Assembly: GCF_014805625.2 (NCBI RefSeq)
Contig: NW_023998414.1
Span: forward strand, 29,771,194 to 29,835,193
Length of the DNA: 64,000 nt
Reading direction: 5' to 3'
From: Glossina fuscipes
Lineage: Eukaryota; Arthropoda; Insecta; Diptera; Glossinidae
Below are positions 37,030 to 50,421 of this stretch, one piece after another (the stretch's first letter is position 1; the number at the start of each line of letters is the position of its first letter). Under the pieces are notes generated by a model. It did no database searches. It saw only the letters and a list, made by a program, of their open reading frames with translations, and was not told where the DNA came from. The position numbers and the translations under genes were made by a program.

Positions 37030-37826
37030 AAATGTTAAAAGATAAGCTTTTGAAACAGAAATTAACTTTTAAAAGTCTCGTTCTATTATTAGTTTTAATA
37101 TATTCAGTGAAAATCTCTTTCTTTTTTCTTTTTTTTTTTTTTTTTTCAGTTACAAAACTTTCATATAAATCACGCGCTCTTATGCAAGTTTATTTGACAG
37201 CAGACATGTGCGTATGCGGTGTATATGTGTATCTAACACATAAAAGTAAATAATTGTCAAAGTTTTTATTTCGTTAAAAAAAGAAAAGAAAAGAAAAAAA
37301 AAAAAAAGCAGAAAAAAAGAAATAAACCAGGAGATGAAAGAGACAGAAAAAAAAAGGAAAACATATTCAATTTACCTTCACCAGCATACATTTACAAGCA
37401 GAGCATTTACAGAATGTTTTTCTTACTCAAGCCTTAAGCTCATGCATCAAACAAATGTAATAACATTTGTGTCATATCCAAGCGTGTGCATGCACACACA
37501 TACATTTATGTACACATATTCGCTCGAGCTCCCTTTCCTCGTAATTGCATCACCGTATATGCGCTTACACTTATGAACGCATATGTGCGAAGCTATCTAT
37601 ACGATAACATATATAAGATGAAGAAATTTTGTAAAGTTATTACATACCGTGCATACACACTCGATGCCATTTCCTTTTTTTTATTTTTTTTCTTAATCTT
37701 CAGTTACTTACAAAATAAAAGGCAAGAAGAAGCAGAAGAAGAAAAGGGGAGGAGGCTAAAACGAAATGAATGCAACTTGTTTTTGGGAGGCGCGGGGTGC
37801 TTGTTAGCTTTATCGTGTATCATTCA

Positions 37827-37865
<39 letters not shown>

Positions 37866-38101
37866 GCATCAGATTCAACTCAACAGGATGGCAAAATATT
37901 TCTTGATTGAACTTTGTTGATTTTGTGATTGTGCAATGTGATGCGATTTTCGTGACATGCATCTTCATCAGCAGCCATGGCAATCTACCGACATGCCATA
38001 CACTGATGGCAGCAATTTATGTGATTGCAGATTTCAGTCGAAACTTAAAGAAAGTACCCTCAAGTGTTGAAAAGTAGCCATTTGCTTTCCTTTATTTTAA
38101 A

Positions 38102-38102
<1 letters not shown>

Positions 38103-38149
<47 letters not shown>
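38103..38149. repeat. Poly-A tract, 47 nt
   Basis: The longest homopolymer in the window. It produces a poly-Lys frame that should be ignored. No LINE reading frame is seen beside it. Confidence 0.93.
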
Positions 38150-38151
<2 letters not shown>

Positions 38152-41100
38152 TGCAAAAGAAAGACAGACAGCAAATTGAAACAGTTTTAATACCGGAAAA
38201 TTCAATTTATTTTTGTCAAGTAATGATTTTTTTCCATAAGTCTTCGGATTTCGGGCTAAAGACGAAACAGTCATTATTTATATTTATTAAATGATTGTGA
38301 CTTAATTAATTAATCGAATTGCAAGACCTGAACTTTATATATATATGTATGTTTTTTTTTTTTTTTAATATCATTGAAACTTGCATCTTCTAATCAAGTA
38401 TCGAGCGGTATTTTAGGGAAGAATTTTAATTAACTTATCGTTTATTTTTTATACAATGATTTATACATGTTTAGCCATTGACTGTTTAATGCAACGTGAA
38501 TGCAATCACACAAAACAATATCCAGCGAATGGGATATATGAATCGGCTCTTTTCATATAGAAATTTTCAACTTTTTATAATGCTATCATAATTTATAATG
38601 CAATCGGGGTGTAGTTTTGATTGTGCGGAGCCCATAGTTTGGTCTTTGTTAAAAGGCGGACTTGCTTCATATCTCTGCTAAGATAACTCATAATTGAAAC
38701 ATATTTACAGAATGACGTAATGTAATGAGAAAAACTAAATCAAAATAGAAAATATAAACATCAATAAAATTGTTAAGAACATTATAGTCGGGCAACGCCG
38801 ACCATTAAATACCCTACTCAGTACATTGCCTAACACAATTGTTATTTTTATTATAGAACTTAAAAATTATATCTTGTTTCTATATAAAGGCATATTTTTC
38901 ATGTGCGGATTTATGAGGAAGCGGACTCAAAACGCAACCCAATGTAGTACAAGTTTAATCCTTACATAGGGCAATATCCAAAACTAGTCATCGATAGTCC
39001 AAATCGATCAGTAATAATAATTATATTATGGATCAATTTCCATCACCTCTAGTTAAAACTTGGACTTAACGTTCAATTTTCGTGAAAATTCTTATTAGGG
39101 AAAGATGCAAAATATAGGCTGAGATGGTCCATATTTGGTAGAGTTAATTTTTTTTTTTTTTTTTTTTTATATTAAATTATTATTATGATACAATTTTCTT
39201 CATGAAGCATCGTACAAACTGCAGTTTTTGTTATATGAGAGGGGGTTCATCAATTGTCCCACCCGGTCCAAATCATTAAAGTTTTGCATAATTAATTTTG
39301 TGTCTTATGTATAAAATATATGAAGACAGCATGTTTGCGAGACTATATTTGTGGGCTGTCTTCAATTCGGTAAGAAAACATAGCTTAGATTGCAGATCGC
39401 AATAATCGTTACTCTCTCTTAGCATTGACATTGAGAAGAGGAGTAATCTACCCAAAAATACAACTCTAGTCATTATTTTGTCAAAACGCTCTTCACGTTT
39501 ACTTATCGATATTATTGACGCATTTGTATTAAATTGATTATCGTGCAATAAAGTCGAGTTATTTTATAGAACTAAATTCAATTTTTCACTTTACAAACGT
39601 AAAGAGGCACACTTAACGAACTTACAGCTGATTTTTTTCATTTACTTTGTTTGCCTGAAAATTTTAAGTGCGATCAAAGTTCTTTATGTCTCACTCATAC
39701 AAGCAATGCCTTGCAATCATAAAGTTGTGCGCATCCGATGGGATTAAATATCATAGGTGTAGTAGATAGGATTAGGCAAGCGGCAACTATAGTTTCCCAA
39801 AGGCCAACTGTATAGTTGGGATTTAAGATCTGCTTGGCTATCAAGAACGACTATGGTTTCATTTTCGATTAATTATTCTCTTTGTCTTTCTAGTGCTTAG
39901 CAAAATAAGGTTTATGGACTTACATGTGGTAACAAGTTGAAAAAGTATATGGTTTCAGGGGCTCTTAAGTAAATGGGCGCGAAATATAATAACCTGCGAT
40001 AACCTGGTTCTAGGTATAATCGTTTGAGGATTTGTCTGGATTACTTCATATTAACATGAAAGTGTCCGCGACATATTCATTGAAGTTAATAAAGCAAATA
40101 ATTTGACTTTACATTGAAATGGTATTCTACCGAGTTATCACTTTGCTCAATAAATCTCCATTTCAACTTGTCGTAGTTTCATCTTTCAAGCGCACTTATT
40201 ATATTGATCCTATTCATCCTCTCTCTCGACACTCAAAATCACATTTTTTATTGATTTCAAAATTGTAAAGATATCGTAAAGCTGATTGCTAGAATACCAT
40301 GACATTTTTCCACACGCACACAAACACACGCAATATTTCTACTTTCCAGAAATGATACAAATCTATCAATAGTGATGCTATGTATATGTCAGACAGAAGA
40401 CATATATATATATATATAATATCCTACGTATTTCCCTAGACATGGATTAAGAGGTTTCCTTTTTTTTTTATCCAAAACTGAACTGATTGAATAGCTTGCC
40501 CCAAAGCCTTTTAAAATTGGAAGATAACTGCGATGGTGGCATTTTTTAATGCTTTTCTTCTTTAAATATATCTTCTCGAGTATTTTTCTTCTATTAGTTT
40601 TCCTTTCATCCGAAGAAAAAAAAAAACATATTAAAATACGTTACTTTTGGCGAAGGATAGCCGATCATTAAAATTTAAAAGTGCGGTTAGTTGCTGTTTC
40701 TTCAAGTCAGAGGATGTAGAGGACCCAGTTTATATAGATTAGAAGAAACTATTTGAACTTTCTTTAGTTTTGCACTAAAAGCGAAAACCTTCTAGATCCA
40801 TAAACGAAGATCAGGACAATTAAACAATCACGACTTAACTTATTAGAAGGTCAACAGTAGGCACCAAGTAGCCAGCTAAGCAATCTTGAGGTGGTAGCTG
40901 TTCTCGTCGTACATAGTTTGATAAACTTTACTTTAAAAAGTGCCAGACTTTGAAGGAAATCTTTATGTATCCTTAAAGTAGAGTATCACAAGTATGTATT
41001 TAGATATACTTTCTTCTTCAGACTTCCGCAAGCGTAATTTTTTCTTTTCGCCTCGATCAATAATGAATGCTAATTAAGCTTGATGAGCAATAGGGTGTAA

Positions 41101-43087
41101 AGCAATTTAATCGAAATAATTATTGAATAGTTTTTGAGGGTTTCCTTAAAATAATTGAAAAGAGATTTCGGGAAATATATATATATATATATATATATAC
41201 ATACATATAGATATATATAAATATATATACATACGATGAAGGATTTGTTCAAAACATTCCTTAACTTGAAAAACACTTGCAATAAAAAAAAAAAAAAAAT
41301 TATATATATATATATATATTTTTAAATTTTATCTAACGTTAAGGAAGAGAGAAAAAGCATAAAAAAAAAATCAAAAATCTTATTGATTGCATAGAAAAGG
41401 GAATAAAAAGCTAGAAAAAGAAACAAAAAAAAATCCCTAAACAACTAACGCATATACACTTCAGTAAAGTTTAACTACAAATACTCTCAACAATATTCAA
41501 AAAAACAAAAAAAAAAAACAAAAAAGAGAGAAAAAAAAGAAGGAAAATGCAGTAAGTGAACGAATGTTAAGTGAAAAGTTTTCATTTAATGCTTTATATA
41601 AAAAAACACAACAACAATAACAGTAAGCGAACAACAACGAACATGACATGAGAATAAAAACATCAATTTAAGGGTCAATGCAGTGAATTAACTTCGGATC
41701 TCAACCGTCAGAACGGTAATGTGGGAATATGAAGAAGGCTGCAACAACAATTTAAAAACAAACAAGAAAAAAAAAAAAAATCACGGAAATCCCTTTTTAA
41801 AACTGCAACATGAGTTGATTTTCAATTTATGTTTCTTTGCTTTTTTGTTTGCAAAAAAAAAAAGAAGAAAGTTTTCTGTTACTATTTGTGTCTCTCATGT
41901 GTGAATTTGTTGATTTTCCTTGCATCAATAAAAGCCACTTTCGAGTGACTTTATTGCGGGTTTTTCTTCACAATTTACAAAACTTTTTTCTCCGCCAATT
42001 TCAATTTATGATTTATTGTTTATTATCGGAATGCACAGGTTAAATGGCAAGGCCATATATGCGTAGATTAAACCGTGCAATACATTTTTGAACTTTTTGG
42101 GGACAAAAAGTAAAAATAACTGCACAGTCATCGCTTCATTGCAGAACAAGTCGACGATAACCTCCAACCAATATCACTTTGATACCTTCGAATTTCGGCT
42201 GTCGTGGCTGACTAAGAAACTGTCAGTCAAAAGTAAGATTTCTTTTATGTGTGGCGTGGTTCGTTGCCGAATCAAGTCCGTAGTTCTTCCTACCCACAAT
42301 TATTGTTTACTTCAAGTTTTCACCACCCATACACCTTATACTTATATATAATGATTTTGTGAAACTGCTTGTAAAAGTCACAAATTTAATATATGTATGT
42401 ATATATGTATGCATGTTTTGCCGATTTAGGCAAACATGTCAGTCCGCACTATGCGTTATGCGAACACTTACTACTCCAAGATATGGAAAATTTTAAACGT
42501 AATGCATAGACATGCGTACTTAAATTCTAGGGAAAGTGGAGACATACGCGATCAATGTATCAAATCAGATTTAAGTGCTAAATGAAACTTCAATAAATGC
42601 AATCATGATTGTTTAAAATAACTGTAATCAAAATATGTACGCATTTCAATACATAAATGCACTGCTAACTAGAGGTTAAGATTTGAAATTACTTATGCAC
42701 ATTTCGACTCAAGTAATACTCAAGCAATTTGCAGCTCTTTTCTGAAATTTGGTATACAAATTTTTGAGCAGGAGTGATTTCAAAACTTCGAGAACCGCTT
42801 ACAGTTAGCTTACGCTTCTTATGCTTAATCACGAAACCTTATGCCCGCGCGATGGATATCAATTATTCGCTTTAAGGCAAATATAGTTTTTTTTATTTGT
42901 TGTGTTTGATTTTCCTTACAAATCCTAAGTGCGCGTTTGTATATATCTATATATATGTTGCAGTTTATACGTGTTCTGAGTGGCAATACATCATCTCTTA
43001 AAATTGATTAAAATACCGATACCGACAATTGTAAATAAATCTTGTTTTATTTGCTGTTATTTCCTACTCCCCGGGATACGAGGATAT

Positions 43088-43129
<42 letters not shown>

Positions 43130-43214
43130 TTTAGAAATGCATTTTGGTTTCTTGTGGTAATTGAAATCGTTGCCGTCAACAGCAAAGCAAGAAACAAATA
43201 AAAATAAAAACAAG

Positions 43215-43985
43215 TTTGAAAATAATATTCGGTGGAGACCGAATCTTTTATACCCGCCCATCAGCGTCAACCTAAAGACAAAAAAAAAAAAAAAAAGAGT
43301 AGAATAACTAAATTTTCATGCTCTATAATATGGAGTGGGCGCAGCTGTTTTTTCTATTACCATAGATACTACGCAGTTAGACATAAGGACAGACGGACAT
43401 ACTTAGGTGCACAAGAAATTTAAAATTAACCAAAAACTGATACGGCGTTTCTGAAGCTTGTTTTTGCGCCTTATAAAGGCATTAAAAAAAATTAAATTTC
43501 GATACACTATAATACTGGGTAGGCGTGGTCACTTTTTTCCGCCTTTACACAGATACTACAACATTTTTGTGTACAAGTTTTTGTACATTTATCTGCTAAA
43601 GTTAACGTAAAGTAATGAGCAAAAAACCAATTTTTTATTCCATTTGAAGAACGGAGCTGTGGGCGTACGCCTTAATCGATTTGACCCATTTATAATGCAA
43701 ATTTACATGCAAGAATTTCTAATGTTTCTGGCAAATTTGAAATCGATAGATGCATTTTTGCGGCCAGGACAATGTTTACAACGGACATTAGACAGACGGA
43801 CAGACACACTGATCACTAATATCAATATATAAACATATATATATATCAATAATATATATATATATAAATATATATATTGTGGTGTTTCTGATGCATCCTT
43901 ATGGACGTTGTAGACGTTTCGGCAGAATGAACATACCCGTCATCGTTCGGTGAGGGGGGGTATAATAATGCATACAACAGCGAGC
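43215..43985 (+). repeat. DINE/INE-1-like interspersed repeat copy, full-length looking
   Basis: Begins 'ggtggagaccgaatcttttatacccgcccatcagcgtc' and ends 'gaacatacccgtcatcgttcggtgaggggggg'. Two half-modules carry signatures near 43388-43400 and 43790-43806 (gacagacggacagaca). The block 'accgatttgaccc...aatttacatgcaagaa' matches the 16.2-kb and 22.4-kb copies. A (TA)n expansion lies just after the second signature, at the position where the other copies have 'gatcaagaat(g/a)tatatac'. It sits 370 bp upstream of exon 2. Confidence 0.7.
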
Positions 43986-44351
43986 ACCTGAAACACACTT
44001 TTTACACAATTGCTACCTTCGTTCTAGAATTTAATTAAACTGAATGAATACAGTTTACATAGCTCTATAGGAGTTCATTAATTTCACTTCTCTTTTGACA
44101 ATTTATTTATTAAAAATTGGAATGCATGTGTAACTAACTCATTTTCAGTCGCTTTGATATTTGTCTACTTATGTAAAGTCCATTTCTGAGAGATTATATT
44201 TAATTGCAATTAAAATGCTTAGGTTAAGATTGTATTTTTTTTATTTTTTTATTTTTTTTGTGAAGTAAAAGAAAAAATTTATTGAAACTAAAGTGCTTTT
44301 AATATGTTTGTAATTTTGTTTTCCTTTTTTGCTTCATTCTGTTATTTACAG

Positions 44352-44456
44352 GTTGGTTCTTTAAAGGATTATTATCTCTTTCATAATAAACGTATAACAA
44401 AGCGTTCTTTGAGATTTAATAACGAACACCATAGCGCCTTAAAATCAGAACCCGAG
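44352..44456 (+). CDS. Fur1: Furin-like convertase 1, coding exon 2 (middle of prodomain)
   Basis: 35 codons, phase 0 at both ends, protein residues about 471-505. Acceptor tgttatttacag and donor gag|gtaatt. The translation VGSLKDYYLFHNKRITKRSL and RFNNEHHSALKSEPE aligns with human furin IFGDYYHFWHRGVTKRSL...REP. ITKR|S (Arg about 488) is the internal prodomain cleavage site that, in human furin, is cut at trans-Golgi pH to release inhibition. The position of the human pH-sensor His69 (two residues after HF in HFWH) is Asn here, with a His one residue earlier in place of Trp68. This very short exon sits between a 31-kb and a 1.2-kb intron. Confidence 0.92.
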
Positions 44457-45670
44457 GTAATTACTTATATTATTTATTTTATATCCTACACTACTAACAA
44501 ACTATGATACTTTAATCCCTTCTACTCTTTTGCGAGTTAATGATGAATTAAAGTTCAAAAAAAAAAAAAAAAAAAAAAAAAAACGATATTAATGGTCCTT
44601 TCATTCCTATATTCTGAGCACCTTGCTTTTAAAGGATTCGGAGTTTTGTGCAAAGCACATCTCAGTTACACTCGCTTTCGATTAATTGGCTGCCTATAAG
44701 AAATTGTCCTTGAATTTTTTCACTCAGATATTGGAAAATGTATTGTAGCCTTATAATTGTAGCCGGAAATTTAGCAGCGTAAGCAGAATTCTATTGCTTT
44801 CAATTTGTCTAAACGTCGTTTACTACTCGCAGAGATCGATTGCGATCTGCCTAAACGTGAACTGCGATCTTCAAGCTTGTTGCTGTCTACAAGACAGTAG
44901 GACTACAGCATATTTACAACCAACAGATCATCTTGAAACAGTTGTGCGGTTCGAAGCCTGAGATCTTTCGTGCTTTATAAGTTGACAGTGTCCTATGCCG
45001 CCACCAGATGCGATCTTCTTACAACACCATCAACGTTTCCCTTCGGAATGGCTATGGCCTGAGTGCCTGACCGAAACTAATGATCTTAACAATGATTCGT
45101 TATTTAAAACATGATAATGTTAGATATCGATTGGAACAAAGGTATATAAAGTGCGAGCGTCAGTTAGCCGATCGAGATCAGACATCGTGACTTCACCTAA
45201 CCTTAAGAAATATTGGTAAATGAACATCTCCTATAGCGTATAGGCTGTATAGGTTTTTCGTCTCTTGCAGAAAATGGACAGACAGTTGAAAGGATACACA
45301 TATGCATAGATGGCAAAAAGGATGGAGACATAATCACATCTACGTTGTGATGTTTTTAATGCATTCTTCTGGGTGCTGCAAACAGGATGAAATATAATAT
45401 ATTATACTATACACTCTTATGCTATCTCTTTCTCTCACTCTTATACTTATGCAGTTAATTGAATTGATTTTCATAAAAAAGCTTTCATATAGGGACCGCA
45501 GTTGTTCACCTAAACCCTATGTGACGTGTTTACTTTATTGCAAATCTAATAAAACGAATAACAATCAAAATTTTATTTTAATAGATATTCAGTTAGATGT
45601 CTGCCCTTCAGTGGTATTTGTGTCGTAGATTAAACTTTAACTTGTTAAAACTTGTAATTTAATCTTTTAG
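44457..45670 (+). other. Fur1: Furin intron 2 (1,214 bp)
   Basis: Donor gag|gtaatt, acceptor acttgtaatttaatcttttag. Contains a poly-A run (about 44559-44583) and a short DINE-like fragment near 45260-45390. No coding sequence recognised. Confidence 0.88.
45255..45395 (+). repeat. Short DINE-like fragment in intron 2
   Basis: Contains 'aatggacagacagttgaaagg', 'gatgtttttaatgcattcttctgggtgctgcaaacagga', resembling the 3' half of the larger copies (signature followed by 'cttcttggcgttgcaaaagt'). Truncated and diverged. Confidence 0.4.
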
Positions 45671-45928
45671 GTACGATGGCTGCAACAACTGCATGAGAAA
45701 ATACGACGCAAACGTGATGGTCCTTTTAGCGCTTTACCTGGCTATGCGCCGTATGATGTTATACGCTCATCAACAGGGTTTGGTGTTAGTTTAACATCAC
45801 CTCGCTTAGCCTATACACCTAGCGCAGTTTATCATCCCCTGGTACCGCGCGCACCCCGCATACAATATCGTGATGCTGGCACGCGCAGCATATTCCCGGA
45901 TCCTTTGTTCAAAGAGCAGTGGTACTTG
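45671..45928 (+). CDS. Fur1: Furin-like convertase 1, coding exon 3 (end of prodomain, start of catalytic domain)
   Basis: 86 codons, phase 0 at both ends, residues about 506-591. It starts VRWLQQLHEKIRRKRDGPFS: IRRKR|D (Arg about 520) is the primary autocleavage site, matching RTKR|D in human furin and the KVRRKRDGP wording of Drosophila Fur1. A linker of about 60 residues, rich in Pro, Tyr and Arg (ALPGYAPYDV ... PRAPRIQYRDAG), follows; vertebrate furins lack most of it. The exon ends FPDPLFKEQWYL, the conserved entry to the subtilisin-like domain. The linker is the least conserved part against the Drosophila wording I recall. Donor ttg|gtgagt. Confidence 0.92.
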
Positions 45929-48661
45929 GTGAGTAATGTATGTATGTGAGCAATGTTTATTATTTCGTTCGTTCGTTGTTTCCTATTTATGGATATGGGC
46001 AAATCTTCAATCTAATCGCTAACCATAATGCTTAAAAGCTAACCTATCCCAAAAGAGGTAAATTTCATATAACCAGGGAGTTTGGGTATATTTATGATAC
46101 ACCAGAGAGAAATCGTAGACAAGAAAGAAATAAAATGAATGCAGATAAAATGTTTTAAAAAAAAAAAAAAAAAGAAAAAAAAAAATGTAAATAACGTCTA
46201 TAAAATACATGCTGGTACACACATGCTCTCACGAGCTCTACTTTCTCCAAGCACAGTAAACGAAATTAGAGAAAAAAAAAACTCTTTCGTATCCTTTTAA
46301 AGAAGAAGAAGAAAACAAATTTGCTCTCTTACACTAAACTAAACTTTCTTCTTTACTTTTCTTCATATTGAAAATAATTAGAAACAAGAAAAAAATAAAA
46401 AAAACAAAAAAATTTCGTAAATTTTCATTTAACTGTAATTCAAAAATTTGTATTTGTTTGCACTTTTCACATTCCGCACGACTGCTTTCATATAAGGAAA
46501 GTTTTTTTAGCTTAGTGTTTAGAGATCCTTTTGGGGCAAATTTTTGCAACAAAGAAATTATGAAAATGTATGCGGATTTACTTTTGATTTAATTATTAAG
46601 GAAAAAGAGAATAAGAAAATATGATAGCAAAAGTTTATTATTAAAATATATATATATATATATATATATTTCTATATATTTTTATAAATTTATATATCCC
46701 CGACTTTTGAATTTATTCGCTTTCTTCTAATTTTTTTGCTTTTTAATAAAATAAAAATAAGAGACAGAAGAATACGAAAACGAGTAATATATTTATGGTT
46801 ACATTTATATATATATATATATATATATGCGTGTGTGTGTTTGTGTGTGTGTGCAAGCCTTTATATTCTTGCTTTTATAGCACACATGGATATTTATGTT
46901 CACAATTTTCCAACTGTAATTTATTTTGTTTTGAAACAAATAACAACAAAAACGAAAAGAGCAACGCCACACCAACTTAGAATATCATACAATTCGTATA
47001 TAAGCTCCTATACAGCTAGCAGCCAGATAGTGATAATGAAAATAATAAGAAAATGCAGAGTGACTGAGACGAGAACGAAGGAGAGGTGGGAGCGAAAATA
47101 AGAAAGTAGAACGAGTAAAGAAACGATAGGACAGACGGACAATCATACAAATATGGAATATTGTTACAGTTAACACAAAATGTTTGGTGTTTCCTTGACG
47201 TCTTACACATGATTCCTTAAAGACCACAGAATATTGCACCAGAAACAAGACCACAGAACACACATTTAAAACTGTATATGGTTAGACTAACTATGTAGAC
47301 CGGGCTTCGTTTATGTGTTGTTATGTGCGTGTATTTCTCTACTATTTTCAAGTTGTTATTGTACATCTTACGGTTATATCATATATATATATATATGATA
47401 ATATATGTAAGTTCTGTTGGCTGATTATATTGCACACATGCTTACAATTACAATTACGTAACTATATGTATAGCACTATATATGTATATATACATATTTG
47501 AGGAAACTCTATAGAAAAGCATAAAATATATTCTTTACCGTCGTTTACAGAAAATATGAACAATTTCTTCATTTTTCTTAGAAATTTCTAATGTGTTGTT
47601 ATTTCCTTAAGCATTTTCGAGCTGCATGCACAAAGACAAACATTATATAAATAGATCATGTAAACATTAACAACAAACTTACGCATATGCACACATATCC
47701 GCACATATATATATATATATGTACATATAAATGTATATGTATATATATATATGTATATAATATATTTATAATTTATATATATATATATATATATAAATAT
47801 ATATATATTATTGTTGCCACTATTGCCGTTATTGTCATCTTTTGTTCTTTCTTGGGAAGTGAAAAGTTTGGTAAATAACTTTTGCTTCTTTACTTTAGTA
47901 GTCGACTTTGTTTACCGTACATAATGATTCATTTAAAGTCGATAGAACACACGGTTAATGACAAGAATATAAAATGTACTTTCCGTCGCGCACTTAATTC
48001 ATTTCATTTAACCAATATATTTCATAAGACAGAGAGAGATAATGAGAGAGCGGGCGAGAATTTCTTAGAAAATATTTAAATAGTAACCATAATCTAAATA
48101 AAGTCTTCCCTAAGGTAAGAAATATCGAGAACATAATTTCAATGGACTATTCTCTCCTCCTTCGCTAAGCTTTGCTATATGAGAATATTTAATATGTGAT
48201 GCGCGGTTTTATAGAGCATAGAGCATAACTCCTAATGCATGCGCCAAGAGTCCTAGGGAAAGATCATAAAACATTACCCCATGAGGATGAGAAAGTAACC
48301 TATAAAAATTTCAAAGCTTCGCTTTGATCAAAGTTTCATAAAACTCATGTTGCTTTTAATCGAAAAACGAGCGAAGGATATTAAGTGTCTTCCCGCTTTA
48401 ATTGGCAATAAAAAGCATTGAAAGAGACTGACATGTTCGTGGTATGTAAAGAATCTTAACATGCGCCAACGAACAGCTTAAGAAAATCCATTGAATCGAA
48501 TCGCATTGCTATGTCCGAATTTTTAACTTTTTAGCTTTTGTAAAGCATTATAGGGATTGTCTAACTCTCTGGAGGGCGCTGGAGGTTACGCTTAAATAAC
48601 TTGTGTGCGATCGGCATCGTAGGATTAAGCTGCTAAGGCAGGAACCTAAACCCTAAAGTAA

Positions 48662-48665
<4 letters not shown>

Positions 48666-48708
<43 letters not shown>
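48666..48708. repeat. (CT)n microsatellite
   Basis: About 21 perfect CT units followed directly by a (TA)n run in intron 3. Confidence 0.94.
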
Positions 48709-48709
<1 letters not shown>

Positions 48710-49330
48710 ATATATATATACATTGGGTATTTATTCCAATTATTTTTAAAGCCTAGAGAAAATTTCTTAGGCGTAAACAGCAAATGCTTACTCTAATTGA
48801 GCCTAGTCTTTGTAACCTAAGAGAGTTCATAAACTGCGTATATTTTTTGGTTAGACTCTCATTTCAAGTTGATGGAGGCTCATTTACTTGTCCATCCTTC
48901 TATATTTGTCTGTCTTCTGTTTCAACTGTACATATATAAAGAAAGAAAGCTGGAATCTTAATGCTTTCTCTTTTGGCGCAGAGGTACAATTTCAAAATAT
49001 TGGATTTGAATTGAAACCAAACACGAAAAATCCGAATATTACGTAAGATTTTTATACATATTTTCAATATAATTTTAATACAATTTTCAAAATAATTAAT
49101 CGCCGATCACAGAAGTGTTACTTTAAATTTAAATTAAGCCGAGTCATGTAAAGCTTTGTAAAGGTTAACCTAATTGTCGCCCAAACGCGTATATCAGAAA
49201 TGAAGAGAAACACGCAACGCAAGTTTTTGAGCTAATAGCAATCTGAGCAATAATCACTCTTACATATATGTATTGCAAACGCTTCAATATCCAAGAAAGA
49301 GCAAACGAATCTTTAGATCGGTTGAGAAAA

Positions 49331-49364
<34 letters not shown>

Positions 49365-49958
49365 AATTAAAATTGATTGAGGTCAGGAAGAAAGCCTTTA
49401 TCTTTGATTAATTTTATTGACCTGCAAGTGTCTTTATAACAGAGAGTCAGCAATAAGCCAAAGAAGGAAAAAAGTCATCTTACGCAGATAATATTTACAA
49501 TAATCTTGCGTTGTTAATAAAAAGTTACCAGTAGTTTTCGTCTGCTGTATCTGCCGTATCTGCATTAATCTGCTTCAAGTGCTAATTCTACTAATTTGTT
49601 TTTCTCTTTTCCACACAATTTGTAGCAAATTTCCTTTAAAGCGAAACAATATATTATTATGCTGTCCAGTTACTTCCATTTGTATATTTCCCGTTTTGAT
49701 TTTTTTTCAATTAAAATGTTATTAGTGACTGGAGAGTGGAGAATACTAGAGAAAGAAAACAAGGATATATGCCAACACTCTTATATATATGTACATATAT
49801 ATATATATATATATATATGCAAGTATATGTATATGCATATATACCACAACGTGTACGAGACACGTAATGACTTAACAAATAAACTAGTTTTTAATTTATT
49901 TATGCTCTTTGGCTTTATCTCTCACTTTCTTTCTTTTTTGCTACTTTCCTTTCTTCAG

Positions 49959-50352
49959 TAATTTTCCGTTTTCCTTTGCATTACTCTTTGGCATTGTTTT
50001 TTCTTTTCTTTTTTTTTTTTTTTTTTTTTGTTTCGTTATTATTATTATTATTATTATTATTATTTTATTCTTCCCTTTTTTTATAATCAATTTACTTTAT
50101 TAATGTACACCAACACTGTATCTGATTTCGTTGTTTTTTCTGCTTCTCTTTCTCTTTTTTTTTTCTCTTTCTTTCTCTCTCGCTTCTCTCTCCCTCTCTC
50201 ACTCTCTTTCTCTCTGTTTCTCTTTCTATTTTTATATCCGTTTGGCTCTCAACACTGACGCTGCGTCCTTGTATTGGGTATCCGAATGTCCTGGATTTTT
50301 TTTTTTTTCTTCGCAACATCAACAATAATAATAATAACAATAACAATAACAA

Positions 50353-50391
<39 letters not shown>

Positions 50392-50421
50392 ACAACAATT
50401 GTACAATTTTATAATAACAAC
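49959..50421 (+). promoter_or_regulatory. Fur1: AG-free zone before the exon 4 splice acceptor
   Basis: No AG dinucleotide occurs on the + strand between the AG at 49957-49958 and the acceptor AG at 50422-50423, a gap of 463 nt. The zone contains a T-rich tract, (ATT)n, a long CT-rich tract (about 50128-50232), a branch-point-like ctgac (50255-50259), a T12 run (about 50296-50309), then an (AAT/AAC)n array with about 15 CAA units up to the acceptor. A classical pyrimidine tract next to the acceptor is missing. Such AG exclusion zones are known for introns with distant branch points; the use of one here is an inference. Confidence 0.5.
50314..50398. repeat. Fur1: (AAT/CAA)n array at the intron 3 acceptor
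   Basis: Trinucleotide repeats of AAT and AAC/CAA type, ending 25 nt before exon 4. On the minus strand this creates Val/Leu runs without meaning. Confidence 0.93.

Larger units (their letters stand above)
13135..44351 (+). other. Fur1: Furin intron 1 (about 31.2 kb), repeat-rich
   Basis: Donor cag|gtgagt at 13135, acceptor tgcttcattctgttatttacag at 44351. The intron splits the prodomain directly after the GFTNMGQ block in phase 0. I saw no nested gene: all internal frames are short, low-complexity or transposon-derived. Interspersed content includes several DINE-like repeats, a 64-bp tandem array, a tRNA-related SINE candidate, a hairpin at 18.07 kb, an inverted repeat at 31.45 kb and the assembly gap at 27.1 kb. 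Stretches not listed separately (for example 13.8-15.8, 22.8-27.0, 28.8-31.4, 31.7-43.2 kb) are AT-rich with homopolymers and (TA)n arrays. Confidence 0.85.

Noticed and set aside
45140..45195. TATA-like tatataaa followed by tcagtt and agacatcgtg in intron 2, resembling a fly core promoter or LTR start
   Set aside because: The TATA-to-initiator distance is only about 19 nt and the downstream element is misplaced; no LTR ends or internal coding sequence nearby.
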